DNA of 64,000 nucleotides from Arthrobacter sp. Leaf137 (GCF_001423525.1 NZ_LMOI01000022.1:62001-126000); one strand, 5' to 3'. Positions 17,304-25,797 are shown, numbered from the stretch's first letter. Notes: generated from the sequence alone by a model not told the origin. A program made the numbers and translations.

Positions 17304-17663
17304 TTACTCGGATAATTGGCGAGTGGCCAACGATGCCAAGGCCGCGCGCGGCTCCACGTCGTACCCAGTTGCGCGATTGCCGGACCAGTTGAGCCCCACG
17401 CGTAGCCCATCTCGTTCCAGGCCGGGCAGCCACTTTGAATGCCACTCACTAAGAGGGATCAGGACTTTCTCGAAGCCTGCATAGTCCTGGACATTCGTTA
17501 CGATGCGCTCCGCTCGTGAGCTCAAGGACCAGAAGGGCATGCTTCGAAGTCCATTGTTTCCAAGCGGGGCTGGAAAGCCGTGAGCATCCCGAATTGTCCA
17601 GACTTGCTGTTCGCGGACAACTTCCTCGAAAAATGCCGTTGCATGCGCACCGCTGATTGTCAT
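17304..17663 (-). CDS. DUF2750-like protein
   Basis: 119 residues. Matches the DUF2750 pattern: FFEEVVREQQVWTIRDAHGF, PFWSLSSRAERIVTN, LIPLSEWHSKWLPGLERDGL. DUF2750 proteins are small soluble proteins often found as polymorphic-toxin immunity candidates. The stop codon abuts a palindrome. No palindrome separates it from the next minus-strand gene, so the two may form one unit. Confidence 0.7.
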   Translation of the reverse strand: MTISGAHATAFFEEVVREQQVWTIRDAHGFPAPLGNNGLRSMPFWSLSSRAERIVTNVQDYAGFEKVLIPLSEWHSKWLPGLERDGLRVGLNWSGNRATGYDVEPRAALASLATRQLSE

Positions 17664-17746
17664 GGCAGCATCGTCTCAGACTTCCCGAGGCATCTCTCCG
17701 ACGTAGCGCAAGGATCGTATATTCGCTTGGCCGCATCAGCGTCGGA

Positions 17747-18331
17747 TTATGCGATCTGGAGTACCCGACATTGCTGACACAGCGGATACTCTTGCAGGAA
17801 TGGAGTCAACCTCTCCTGCATTGCTTTGAAGTCCCATCCATACATGTACAGCGCTGTTTCATGGGGTCCTTGCCAATGGCTGCTTACGATGCCGAGTCCC
17901 TCCAACAACCGGCTGCACTCTGCATAGACGTAATTGGAGTCGCAGTCCCGATACACCTCATCGGCAAGGTCGGTGCCGTTGAGGTAGAGGGCTAGTCCTT
18001 CGTGCGCCCCAAAAGGTATCCGACGATCTAGGTCTAGCACGTGCAGTGTTGAGCCCTTGGGCGCAAGCATTGAGGTGAGGGTTTCGGAAATGGCCTCGAC
18101 TCTCGTATCTGAGGGTCCGTCAAACTCAATCTCGATATCGCACTCACTGATTTCACCGTTCGCCGCCATTTGGGTTCCCCCGCCGACCACGCGAACTTCT
18201 TGTCCGCGCTGTTTCATCGCGGCCTCGAAGGCATCTTCTAATGCGGCCCGGTCCAGGGGCTGCAGCCGGGCATTTAGCGTGACAACGATAATGTTGGAAC
18301 TTCTTTTCTTGAATCGGCCGAACATTTCCAA
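17747..18331 (-). CDS. Hypothetical soluble protein
   Basis: 194 residues with a short basic N-terminus (FGRFKKRSSNIIVV), then an acidic alpha/beta protein (CDIEIEFDGPSDTRVEAISE, HVLDLDRRIPFGAHEGLALY). C-terminal CxxC (PLCQQCRVL). No family recognised; size and context suit an immunity protein. Confidence 0.55.
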   Translation of the reverse strand: MEMFGRFKKRSSNIIVVTLNARLQPLDRAALEDAFEAAMKQRGQEVRVVGGGTQMAANGEISECDIEIEFDGPSDTRVEAISETLTSMLAPKGSTLHVLDLDRRIPFGAHEGLALYLNGTDLADEVYRDCDSNYVYAECSRLLEGLGIVSSHWQGPHETALYMYGWDFKAMQERLTPFLQEYPLCQQCRVLQIA

Positions 18332-18442
18332 CCTTCCAAAGCGTATGAATCCTATTGAAGCTACCAGTAAGTTTTAGTGGGAAGCGGTATCAGAGCGCCT
18401 AATGCTGTTGCCGAATTGCCTCATTGAACTTGGTGAAGTGCC

Positions 18443-18470
18443 GCCCGATAGCCGGTCCCTCACCGGGCAC
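18443..18470. repeat. Array palindrome at left end of duplicated unit
   Basis: GCCCGATAGCCGGTCC then CTCACCGGGCAC, in a divergent gap. Homology to the second unit begins in its right half (CTCACCGGGCAC). Confidence 0.85.
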
Positions 18471-18486
18471 CGCAGGGCAGACAGAC

Positions 18487-19104
18487 ATGCCCTTGCGGTC
18501 GAGGCTCGTAGTCGTGCCTGATGAAGTAGCTTATCCCTTTGGGACCTTAATCGATCACGCACATGGAAATGGGAAAATGAAACTCATCGATCTGTTCCAC
18601 GACGAGGTTCCAGGTCTTCCTGGCAAGGCTGAGGAGAACCCATTCTTTGTCGAGGAAGTCTTCGAAGATGCCCAGATCCTCGATGTACGTATCGACGCTC
18701 TGCGTCTGGTGGTCGGTGTTCTCTTTGAACTTCGATCAGGGACGCTGCCCATGTATGTGGGCGACGAATCGATCAATTGTGGCGCTCTCATCCTGCGTCG
18801 GGCCACGGATCTTCGGTGGACGAGCGATCTAACTGCCAAGGAAGGCAACTATGCGTGGCCGGTCTGCAGGGTCTTGACCCAGCTTGAGGGCGGCCGCTTT
18901 GAACTTGGCCTTGTAATGGGTGTCATTGAAGGTATGACGCTGAATTTCACGGCGTTGAAGGCCGAGTTCTACGCGGGCATAGCACCTGCATTAGCGGACG
19001 GCGTTCCAGATTACTCCGAACATAAGAATGTCACCGGCCTTGTAGCGGGATGGGGTATGGACTTTGTACCCACTTTGGGATGGTACGTGGACGCATCAAA
19101 ATAG
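18487..19104 (+). CDS. Hypothetical protein, paralogue of 33283-33900
   Basis: 205 residues, soluble, no recognised family. Conserved between the copies: HAHxNGKMKLIDLFH, ILDVRIDALRLVVGVLFELR, SINCGALILRRATDL, KNVTGLVAGW and DFVPTLGWYVDA. About 37 of 205 residues differ by my count. The start chosen lies 16 bp after a palindrome, leaving no room for a promoter inside the unit. Probably an immunity or stress-type cargo protein, function unknown. Confidence 0.7.
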   Translation: MPLRSRLVVVPDEVAYPFGTLIDHAHGNGKMKLIDLFHDEVPGLPGKAEENPFFVEEVFEDAQILDVRIDALRLVVGVLFELRSGTLPMYVGDESINCGALILRRATDLRWTSDLTAKEGNYAWPVCRVLTQLEGGRFELGLVMGVIEGMTLNFTALKAEFYAGIAPALADGVPDYSEHKNVTGLVAGWGMDFVPTLGWYVDASK

Positions 19105-19187
19105 ACCGGCGCGTCGCCTCTACACGTTCAACACGTAAGCACTCCTGAGCTACTGACTCTGCCCGACACAACTACGCGACGCGCGGT
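19105..19187 (+). other. Conserved 3' structured flank of duplicated cassette
   Basis: Begins right after the stop. ACCGGCGCGTCGC can pair imperfectly with GCGACGCGCGGT about 58 bases on. Over the 95 bases after the stop only two differ from the second copy, fewer than expected from the coding divergence, so it may be functional (recombination or RNA structure). Confidence 0.5.
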
Positions 19188-19244
19188 CAGGGATCCACTA
19201 TCGAACGCGGAAATGCGTCCGGTAGCCCACCGGCTAAAGGGCAG
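19181..19244. repeat. Compound palindrome (two copies, no gene between)
   Basis: GGTCAGGGATCCACTATCG followed within 12 bases by GCGTCCGGTAG and CCCACCGGCTAAAGGGC. The interior (CTATCGAAC, GGAAATGCGTCCGGTAG) recurs at 29351-29379. Confidence 0.75.
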
Positions 19245-19281
19245 TAGCCGGCCGTCTAGCGGCATCTGCTAGAACTAGTGA

Positions 19282-19899
19282 ATGTTTGAAAGCTTCGCTA
19301 GACAGTTCACGGCCACGTCCCAGGGTCCAACGCAATCATTTGAGACGGCAGAAACGCAACCAGTTCTGCAAAGGCTTTTCGATACGTATGGTGGGACCAC
19401 GTTCAACGAGGGTCTTTACAGGATCCATGACGCTGTCTCATCTGGTGAAGCCAGCCAGAACGCCGCTTTTGTGTATCCGGCGCTGAAGTTTCCATGGGTA
19501 TGTTTTGGATATGACTGGCTAGGGCGACAATTCGCCCTCGACTTCCACCGCGGCACAGCGGACAACCCTGAAGTAGTGATGCTCGAGCCAGGAACTGGTG
19601 AGATCTTGGAGGTACCCGCTACTTTCGAGGATTTCCACGACTACGCACTCCTGGAGTATCAAGATGCCTGTCTGGCACCAGAATTTTTCGGAGAATGGCA
19701 AGCTCACGGAGGCGACACCCCTAGGATCGACCAGTGCATCGGGTACAAAACTCCGTTGTTTCTCGGCGGACTCGATGAAGTCTCTAACCTGGAACTCTCA
19801 AACCTGGACGTCTATTGGTCGATTACGGGCCAACTGATAACGGCGACCCGCAATCTTCCATCAGGTACTCCTATATCAGGCTTGGGGCTTACTAACTGA
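19282..19899 (+). CDS. T6SS immunity protein Tdi1-like (GAD-related/DUF1851)
   Basis: 205 residues. FGYDWLGRQFALDFHRG, VMLEPGTGEILEVPATFEDF and FHDYALLEYQDACLAPEFF match the DUF1851/Tdi1 C-terminal domain, which neutralises DNase effectors. No cognate toxin or secretion gene is nearby, so it would be an orphan immunity gene. Lower GC than the flanking chromosome. Confidence 0.8.
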   Translation: MFESFARQFTATSQGPTQSFETAETQPVLQRLFDTYGGTTFNEGLYRIHDAVSSGEASQNAAFVYPALKFPWVCFGYDWLGRQFALDFHRGTADNPEVVMLEPGTGEILEVPATFEDFHDYALLEYQDACLAPEFFGEWQAHGGDTPRIDQCIGYKTPLFLGGLDEVSNLELSNLDVYWSITGQLITATRNLPSGTPISGLGLTN

Positions 19900-19944
19900 C
19901 TTAGATTTGATGCCTTGCGAATCTGTATTCGTAGCAGCTCGTGC

Positions 19945-20175
19945 CTAATCCAGAAGCTTCCGGAAATCATCAAGGGCAACCGTGCTTTGGCGATCGACGT
20001 CAAGCTCGTCTTCGACAGTGGCAGTGCCCGATTCCACATCGAGCAGCACATTGAAGGTGTTGTACGTAAAGTAGCGCTGGCCGGTCTGTAACTGTTCGAT
20101 TGTGGCGAGAAGCTGAGTCCGGATGAAGTCGTTGAGCTCCCCGGTTAGAAACTCGTCAAGGGGCGAAACATTCAT
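19945..20175 (-). CDS. Small acidic hypothetical protein
   Basis: 76 residues: helical start (MNVSPLDEFLTGELNDFI) then a beta segment (RYFTYNTFNVLLDVESG). Converges on the Tdi1-like gene with no palindrome between them. No family recognised; immunity-like size. Confidence 0.55.
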   Translation of the reverse strand: MNVSPLDEFLTGELNDFIRTQLLATIEQLQTGQRYFTYNTFNVLLDVESGTATVEDELDVDRQSTVALDDFRKLLD

Positions 20176-20308
20176 TCTTCTCCATCACCCGCCCGTGGTC
20201 TTTTAGCGTCAGAATGATCACCTAGATTCAATCACAGACGACCGCCGAAATTCGTCGGTCAGTCGGGCTCTGAGCTGCTGGCGGCAAGCATGCCCGCTGA
20301 TGGTTCTC

Positions 20309-20337
20309 GCCCGGTGGAGGATCCCTCTACGGGACGC
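20309..20337. repeat. Array palindrome
   Basis: CGCCCGGTGGAGGATCC then CTCTACGGGACGC, in a divergent gap. Confidence 0.85.
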
Positions 20338-20481
20338 CTGCGCAACGAGATGGTGCCATCGATGATTCGGCCGTCTCGGCATGACTTGCGTTCGCTGACC
20401 CATTGGCTAGGCTCGCGGCATGTCACAAGGTCGGTCTAACGCAGCAAGCCCGGTCCGGACTCCGCACCGAAGGAGAAGCCA

Positions 20482-20691
20482 ATGAGCAGTTCCAAATGGC
20501 CGGCGTTGATTGCCGGTGTATTTTTCCTGCTCTGGGGGACAATCTTTCTCACATGGGCGCCAGTGGAGACTCTCCGCCTAGTCACTGGCATCATCTTTGT
20601 GCCGATCGGCCTGGCACTGATTCTCAAGCACTTCATCGGCCGCCGCCCGGCGAAACGCGAGCAATTCAGGGCTTCAGCCGACGACAATTAA
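20482..20691 (+). CDS. Small two-helix membrane protein
   Basis: 69 residues with two membrane segments (ALIAGVFFLLWGTIFL and LRLVTGIIFVPIGLALIL) and a basic tail. Good GAAGGAGAAGCC ribosome site. Sole gene of its cassette. Function unknown. Confidence 0.65.
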   Translation: MSSSKWPALIAGVFFLLWGTIFLTWAPVETLRLVTGIIFVPIGLALILKHFIGRRPAKREQFRASADDN

Positions 20692-20712
20692 GGCAGGCCC
20701 AAACGGACGCTC

Positions 20713-20742
20713 GCGTTCGCTAAAGGATCCTCCATCGGGCGC
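20713..20742. repeat. Array palindrome
   Basis: GCGTTCGCTAAAGGATCC then TCCATCGGGCGC, 21 bp after the stop of the preceding gene. Confidence 0.85.
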
Positions 20743-20810
20743 ATATCAAGGGCTACCCCTTGAGTCGGATTCCCCTCCTCATCTGTTCACGCCTTCGCTA
20801 CGCTCAGGTC

Positions 20811-21035
20811 ATGAGTACCAGGAACTGGAGTCAACCAACCAAGGACGGCGCCGTGATTATGGGCCTGGTCGCCGTGATGTGGTTGGCCAACAACCTATAC
20901 GCTGTGCTGGCCGAGGGTTCCCGAGCAACGGTCTGGTACTGGATTATCCAGGTCATGAATCTGGGCCTGTTGGGCTTCAGTTTCTGGTGGTACCGGCGAG
21001 CCGCAAAGAAGTCACCCAGGCAAAGCGAATCGTAA
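20811..21035 (+). CDS. Small two-helix membrane protein
   Basis: 74 residues from ATG 20811. Membrane segments around AVIMGLVAVMWLANNLYAVL and VWYWIIQVMNLGLLGFSFWW, then a basic tail. Its stop is 7 bp from the next palindrome. Sole gene of its cassette; function unknown. Confidence 0.6.
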   Translation: MSTRNWSQPTKDGAVIMGLVAVMWLANNLYAVLAEGSRATVWYWIIQVMNLGLLGFSFWWYRRAAKKSPRQSES

Positions 21036-21041
21036 AGCGAG

Positions 21042-21069
21042 GTCCGCAAGCCGATCGGCTTACGGACGC
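21042..21069. repeat. Array palindrome, near-perfect
   Basis: GTCCGCAAGCCG, AT, CGGCTTACGGAC, then GC; one mismatch across the dyad. Confidence 0.9.
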
Positions 21070-21158
21070 CTGCAGTGGTGCGGTGCATCCGCTGCAGAAT
21101 GTCCACATCATGGAACATTTTTGATCGAATTATGGACACATCATTTAGCCTGCACTGT

Positions 21159-21998
21159 ATGGACGACAGCCGGACAACCCAAGAAGATCTTCCACCCTTT
21201 ATCGATACTGCGTGGCTCGAGGCGCACCGAAGCAACGTTGTCACCGCTGATGTTCGCTGGTACCTCGACGGTGCGTCGGGCCATGCAGCGTATGACCGCG
21301 GGCATCTTCCAGATGCGGTGTTCGTGGACCTGGACGCATGGCTGTCGGGCAGTTCGGGACCACACGGGCTGAACCCGCTTCCCGACTCTGAAGTGTTCGC
21401 ACATGGAATGTCTTCCTTGGGAATTGGCGACGACACGACCGTCATTGCCTACGACGACGCGGGAGGAGTCATCGCCGCGCGGCTCGTGTGGATGCTGCGT
21501 GCGCTCGGGCACCGGGCGGCGTTGCTCGACGGCGGGATGGCCGCGTGGACAGGACCGCTGGAGACGACGGCCGTGAAGCCGACACCCGCGACCTTCACGC
21601 CATCTCCGTGGCCCGAGGCCCGTCTCGCCCAGCTTGAGGACATCACGGCAGGAGCTGCCGGGATCATTGTCGACGCCCGCAATGCGGACCGCTTCGACGG
21701 AAGCCTCCAGCTGCCCACCGATCCCCAAGCCGGACACATCCCCGGCGCAGTGAACGTCCCGTGCCGTGGGAACCTCGCCCCTGATGGACGCCTGCGCCCG
21801 ATCGCCGAGGTCCGACAAGCGTTTGCGAAGGTTGGGATCGACGACTCGACTGCCGTCATCTCCTACTGTGGCTCAGGCGTCACGGCCTGCCACAACCTTC
21901 TCGCTCTCGAGCATGCAGGACTCGGCCGGGGCCGTCTCTACGCAGGCGGGTGGTCAGAGTACGGAGCCGAGCCTCGCCGCCGAGCCGAGCTTGGCTGA
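21159..21998 (+). CDS. Two-domain sulfurtransferase (thiosulfate/3-mercaptopyruvate type)
   Basis: About 279 residues in two rhodanese domains. The first (about 10-130) is structural: VVTADVRWYLDGASGHAAYD, HLPDAVFVDLDAWL, no active Cys. The second (about 155-275) has GIIVDARNADRFDG and the catalytic loop SYCGSGVTACHNL. It is an outlier in the array by size and GC. ATG 21132 in the same frame is an alternative start. No link to the sulfur island beyond the shared family. Confidence 0.85.
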   Translation: MDDSRTTQEDLPPFIDTAWLEAHRSNVVTADVRWYLDGASGHAAYDRGHLPDAVFVDLDAWLSGSSGPHGLNPLPDSEVFAHGMSSLGIGDDTTVIAYDDAGGVIAARLVWMLRALGHRAALLDGGMAAWTGPLETTAVKPTPATFTPSPWPEARLAQLEDITAGAAGIIVDARNADRFDGSLQLPTDPQAGHIPGAVNVPCRGNLAPDGRLRPIAEVRQAFAKVGIDDSTAVISYCGSGVTACHNLLALEHAGLGRGRLYAGGWSEYGAEPRRRAELG

Positions 21999-22067
21999 CA
22001 ACCGACCTACGATGCCTGCTCCGCCGAGACTACGACCTCCACCCTAAATAGAAGACCGTTTCAGTCT

Positions 22068-22096
22068 GGCCGGTAAAGGATCGGCTACAGGGACGC
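22068..22096. repeat. Array palindrome
   Basis: GGCCGGTAAAGGATCG then GCTACAGGGACGC. Confidence 0.8.
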
Positions 22097-22111
22097 CGAT
22101 AGGGTGGGCAC

Positions 22112-22681
22112 ATGACCCTTGTCGAGCATCTTGAACGCCATCTGGGCACCATTTCCGAGGGCTGGTCGAAGGATGCGGACGGGCTGCCTATGCATGCGCA
22201 GATCCTCAAGTTTGGAGACGGGCCGCTGGACGGCGTGGTCGCGTACACGACCTTGGGGCTCAGCCGTCACTCGCTGGCCCTGCCGGGCAAGGCGCCGGTC
22301 CGAATGGAGTTCCTGATAATGGTCCGCCGCGGCTACTTTGAGCGGTTCATTCCCTCGATCATGCAGCAGCTCGCAGAGGAGATGATTCACGAGGGACGGG
22401 CGCCACTGCGGGGAGAAATCATCGGACCGAGAGGGCCGCTTGATCCTGAAACCAGGCTTGAAGCCTTCCTCGTCTACAACCCCTACTACCAACCCAATGA
22501 GTTCGCCGTCTGCGATGACGCGAACGGCCCAATGATCATTGCCATGCTCGTCCCACTCTTCCCTGAAGAGGCCAGCTTCGCTGCGACCCATGGCCGGGAG
22601 GCCTTAGAGACCCTCATGATGGAACACGACCCGGACGTCGATGACTGGTTGCGGCCGCCTCTACCCGTGCACTGTGGGTGA
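22112..22681 (+). CDS. Suppressor-of-fused (SUFU) domain protein
   Basis: 189 residues spanning a SUFU-like domain: VVAYTTLGLSRHSLAL, MEFLIMVRRGYFERFIPSI, IIGPRGPLDPETRLEAFLVY and VPLFPEEASFAATHG. Bacterial SUFU proteins are typical immunity proteins of polymorphic toxin systems; here without a toxin. The start lies 15 bp after a palindrome. Confidence 0.85.
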   Translation: MTLVEHLERHLGTISEGWSKDADGLPMHAQILKFGDGPLDGVVAYTTLGLSRHSLALPGKAPVRMEFLIMVRRGYFERFIPSIMQQLAEEMIHEGRAPLRGEIIGPRGPLDPETRLEAFLVYNPYYQPNEFAVCDDANGPMIIAMLVPLFPEEASFAATHGREALETLMMEHDPDVDDWLRPPLPVHCG

Positions 22682-22786
22682 GGCGGAAAGCAGAACCAAC
22701 GTCGCCTGGTACAGCGAACGACGTTGTCATTCTTTTACCCCCGTTTCCTATGCATGGATCCTACTCGCCTGACGTTTCGGCTCGAC

Positions 22787-22817
22787 GCGCCCGTAAGCCG
22801 ATCCTCTTGGGGGACGC
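22787..22817. repeat. Array palindrome
   Basis: GCGCCCGTAAGCCGATCC then TCTTGGGGGACGC; left arm canonical, right arm degenerate. Confidence 0.75.
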
Positions 22818-22868
22818 TAACCGCAGTGCCTCAATTTGCTGCCCAGGGTGTCTGGCTCGGCAACGCGT

Positions 22869-23276
22869 TTAGCCTTCGCGAGATGCATTTGCAGCGGAAG
22901 CTGCCATCGCTAATAGCCCGTCGAGACGGTCCTCAAAAGTCTCTTGGGCTCCGAAAAATGCGTAATCGGTCAGCCGGATACCGAAGGTATCAAACGCGTG
23001 AGCCTCAATTTGGTAGCCCTGCTCGGCTGCGCGGATGCGGACTGTCAAGGCAACTGGTACGTTCGTGCGACTCCATGAGAACAAATTGCCCCAGAGGCGG
23101 TACTGCCAGTTTGATCCAGTTCGTATATCTACGAAGTCCTCGTCCTGGTGGATCCTTGCCTTTTCCGAAGCAAAAGCTGTGGATATGGCCGTCAAGACCT
23201 GGTTCGGAGAAAGCGGCGACAACCACTGTTCAGACTTCTCGAACATCGGCTTTGTTCGGCTTCCCACTATCCCCAT
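22869..23276 (-). CDS. Hypothetical soluble protein
   Basis: 135 residues, start backed by an AGGAGAAGATC ribosome site. Alpha/beta with a basic, aromatic middle (WQYRLWGNLFSWSRTNVPVA) and a helical end. No family recognised. Confidence 0.6.
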   Translation of the reverse strand: MGIVGSRTKPMFEKSEQWLSPLSPNQVLTAISTAFASEKARIHQDEDFVDIRTGSNWQYRLWGNLFSWSRTNVPVALTVRIRAAEQGYQIEAHAFDTFGIRLTDYAFFGAQETFEDRLDGLLAMAASAANASREG

Positions 23277-23357
23277 TGATCTTCTCCTACGTATTAGGAA
23301 TGTGACGACAGCCTAGTCTTTGGTAGCAAAAAGGTGAGAGACCTTTCCAAAAGTAGT

Positions 23358-23454
23358 GCCCGTAAGCCGGTGGCCTGGCGAAGGCTGCAAGCGCCCGGTA
23401 GAGAATCGGCTAACGCGCACCCGAGCGTTAGGTGATCCACCGGCTTACGGGCGC
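23358..23454. repeat. Compound hairpin of three palindromes with 16-bp perfect arms
   Basis: GCCCGTAAGCCGGTGG at 23358-23373 is exactly complementary to 23437-23452. Between them lies another copy (CGCCCGGTAGAGAATCGG at 23392) and an inner dyad (GCTAACGC / GCGTTAGG). No gene inside. The longest folded structure of the array, in a divergent gap. Confidence 0.8.
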
Positions 23455-23547
23455 GGGCCCCATTGTTGCTGGAGGCCCTAACGATGCGTGCATAGCCCTG
23501 GCTCTTTGGTCTCTACAAAGCGATGGGAATCAGGCTAGGTTTCACTC

Positions 23548-23697
23548 ATGGATCTTAAACGGCGGAAGCCGTGGTTCCGATCGAACAAGTCCAGCCCGGG
23601 CTGGCATCCCAGTTCGTTGACCATTGGCGTCGGCGCCGCTGCGGTGGTTACCCGTGCGGTTCAGAATTCGGCTGCTGTGATGCGGACGTCAGCATGA
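23548..23697 (+). CDS. Small basic ORF coupled to the DUF1214-like gene
   Basis: 49 residues beginning MDLKRRKPWFRSNKS, with a weakly hydrophobic middle. Its TGA overlaps the next ATG (ATGA), which suggests coupling. Alternatively it is the N-terminus of the next gene after a frameshift. Not recognised. Confidence 0.4.
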   Translation: MDLKRRKPWFRSNKSSPGWHPSSLTIGVGAAAVVTRAVQNSAAVMRTSA

Positions 23698-24299
23698 GCG
23701 GCTTCTTTGCCTGGGTCGCGGTTTCCGGCATAGTGCAGGGTCTGATCATGGGCCTAACCTTCGCGTACCTGACCACTGTCCTGGTCTTGAACGCCGTGGC
23801 CAGGACCGAGACGAAGACCGTCAACGGCTGGAGCTCTATCCGCAAAGCTGGCCATCCAGACAACGGACTACTGGTTCGTGCGGCCTTGCAGAAGGCGCTC
23901 CCGGTTGTCAACGTGTTTGAAGAGGCCGCCTACTGGACGGCGACCAGTGATGACGCGGGCAAGCGTCTCAGTGGGCAGCATACGTATCGCCTACATTTCT
24001 CGGCCGGTCAGCTTCCGCCCAATGATGCCTTCTGGTCGCTCACCGCCACGGACACCATCGGCTACCTGGTCAACACCCCAACCGGGCTGGCAAGCGTGGA
24101 CAGCCACTCTGGTCTCGTGACGAATGCCGACGGCTCAGTCGACATTCTGCTCCAACCCAATCAGCCATCCGGGGCGGCGCAGAACTGGGTAGCGACGCCG
24201 CCCGGCCGGTTCAAGCTCATGCTCCGCGCTTATCTACCCGGAGCGGCCATCGTAGACGGCCGGTACGAGGTTCCGCCCGTCTTACAGGTGCAGTCATGA
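23694..24299 (+). CDS. DUF1214 domain membrane-anchored protein
   Basis: 201 residues from ATG 23694. One N-terminal membrane segment (VQGLIMGLTFAYLTTVLVLN), then a DUF1214 domain: TYRLHFSAGQLPPNDAFWSL, TDTIGYLVNTP, NWVATPPGRFKLMLRAYLP. Overlaps the DUF1254-like gene by 4 bp, the classical DUF1214/DUF1254 pair, here split in two proteins. Function of the family is unknown; likely faces the outside of the membrane. Confidence 0.75.
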   Translation: MSGFFAWVAVSGIVQGLIMGLTFAYLTTVLVLNAVARTETKTVNGWSSIRKAGHPDNGLLVRAALQKALPVVNVFEEAAYWTATSDDAGKRLSGQHTYRLHFSAGQLPPNDAFWSLTATDTIGYLVNTPTGLASVDSHSGLVTNADGSVDILLQPNQPSGAAQNWVATPPGRFKLMLRAYLPGAAIVDGRYEVPPVLQVQS

Positions 24300-24958
24300 A
24301 TCGCCTGATCCTGAAATACGCCACTCCCGTGACGATTGCCATCCTGGCAATCTTCACGTGGGTCACCTATAGGCGAATCGCGGCAGGCGGTCTGGACTCG
24401 ATCATTCTGCTAGTAGCGACAACTGTGGCCATCTGGGTGATCGGTACATTCGTCTTCATCTACGTTTGGCCACGGATAACAGTGGGCGGCTTCAAACGAA
24501 TATTTGTCCGGCGCGGGCTGGGTGGCGGACCGATCCCGGTGAACACGATTTACGCCGTGCCAGAGAGCCCGTCTCAGTCCGCTTCGTCCGGCAGTGTCAT
24601 CGCGACCGGCACCGACAACGTCCTGTACTTTGGCGGCTGGTTGGATGTCACAGCCGGACCACAAGTGCTGCACGTGCCAGGGATGGAAAAGCGCTATTAC
24701 AGCGTGCAGTTCACCGACCCGACCAGCGGCGCCAACTTTGCCTACGTGGGCAAGCGCACCACCGGAACCGCCATGGGCGACTTCCTCCTCTGCGCACCCA
24801 GATGGCAGGGGGATACGCCACCCGGCATGACCCGGATCGACGTGCCCCATCACGCCGCCCTGCTAATCGGTCGGGTCTTTGTCGCCAACAAAAATGACCG
24901 CCGCACGGCATACGAACTCGCGAAGCTGATCCAGCTAACTCCAGCAAATAGAGCGTGA
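24296..24958 (+). CDS. DUF1254 domain membrane protein
   Basis: 220 residues. Two N-terminal membrane segments (ATPVTIAILAIFTWVTYRR, IILLVATTVAIWVIGTFVFI), then a DUF1254-type domain (NTIYAVPESPSQSASSGSV, GTDNVLYFGGWLDVTAGPQV, YYSVQFTDPTSGANFAYVG). Partner of the DUF1214 gene in one cassette. Confidence 0.75.
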   Translation: MNRLILKYATPVTIAILAIFTWVTYRRIAAGGLDSIILLVATTVAIWVIGTFVFIYVWPRITVGGFKRIFVRRGLGGGPIPVNTIYAVPESPSQSASSGSVIATGTDNVLYFGGWLDVTAGPQVLHVPGMEKRYYSVQFTDPTSGANFAYVGKRTTGTAMGDFLLCAPRWQGDTPPGMTRIDVPHHAALLIGRVFVANKNDRRTAYELAKLIQLTPANRA

Positions 24959-25004
24959 GCATTCGCGAAAACATCCCTACGGCTCCGAACTCGCCACCCA
25001 CAAT

Positions 25005-25034
25005 GTGCCCGTTGAAGGATCGACTTACGGACAC
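25005..25034. repeat. Array palindrome
   Basis: GTGCCCGTTGAAGGATCG then ACTTACGGACAC. Confidence 0.85.
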
Positions 25035-25048
25035 ATAGAGGCCTGCTC

Positions 25049-25797
25049 ATGAATGCGGGCCGAAACCCAATTCCCATTTACAGTCACCCTCGTGTGGTTC
25101 ATATTCGAGGTATGCGAGTGGCCGGAATTCTCCCCTCAGACGCTCCTGACCCGCGGGCCGGATGGGCCGAGCGCCTGAAGCTGATGCCCATTCCGGTGAT
25201 GGGGCTCGCGCCTCAACCATCGTTGGAGGACACCGACAGCGTTGGTGTGACCTATGGCCAAGATGATCGTGGGTACAACGAGATGACGGCGAGCATCACC
25301 TATACGCTCTGGCGAAACCCGGATGACCGCTCAGACCCGGTAAACCTCGCGGACCTCAACGAGAAGACACGCAGATCGATCGAGGAAGTCAGCCATGGCC
25401 GCGGCCCCCTTGGCTGATCGAGTACGTGGAGCGCCTGCGTTACCCGCAACTTGAGGATGCCGTGCGAACCACCTGGCACCGCGATCCATCCGAGCGTTCT
25501 TCGGTTCGAAGCCTGTTGGTTGACCATGTCAACCACATCCTCATGAACCAATATCGGCAAGAGCTCTGGCCGGGCAGCAACCCGTGGGACCAGCACGCCC
25601 CCACAGTTACCGGCCGGATGGTCAACAGCCAGGCCAGGACCGTCATCAACGGAGTCGATATGCCCGGTGCAGAGGTCGATACGGACCCGTTCGTCTACGG
25701 TATCGGAGCACAACTGGCAGGCGGCGGCGTGGTGACCGCGGTGCTTCCCCGCACTGAGCTCAAGCACATCCAAGTCCAATTCACGCCCCGGACCTAA
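25049..25797 (+). pseudogene. Hypothetical protein split by a poly-C frameshift
   Basis: The first frame (25049-25417, 122 residues) ends just after a C5 tract at 25405-25409. The second frame continues upstream of its GTG 25426 as PPWLIEYVERLRYPQLED, so one extra C would give a single protein of about 248 residues. It is soluble (ITYTLWRNPDDRSDPVN, LLVDHVNHILMNQYRQELWP). No family recognised; lies downstream of the DUF1214/DUF1254 cassette. Confidence 0.55.

Larger units (their letters stand above)
18459..19199. repeat. 741-bp duplicated cassette, copy 1
   Basis: Aligns without gaps to 33255-33995. Both ends of the homology fall inside array palindromes (CTCACCGGGCAC on the left, GGATCCACT on the right). 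Non-coding flanks are almost identical while the coding part has diverged. Confidence 0.85.
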
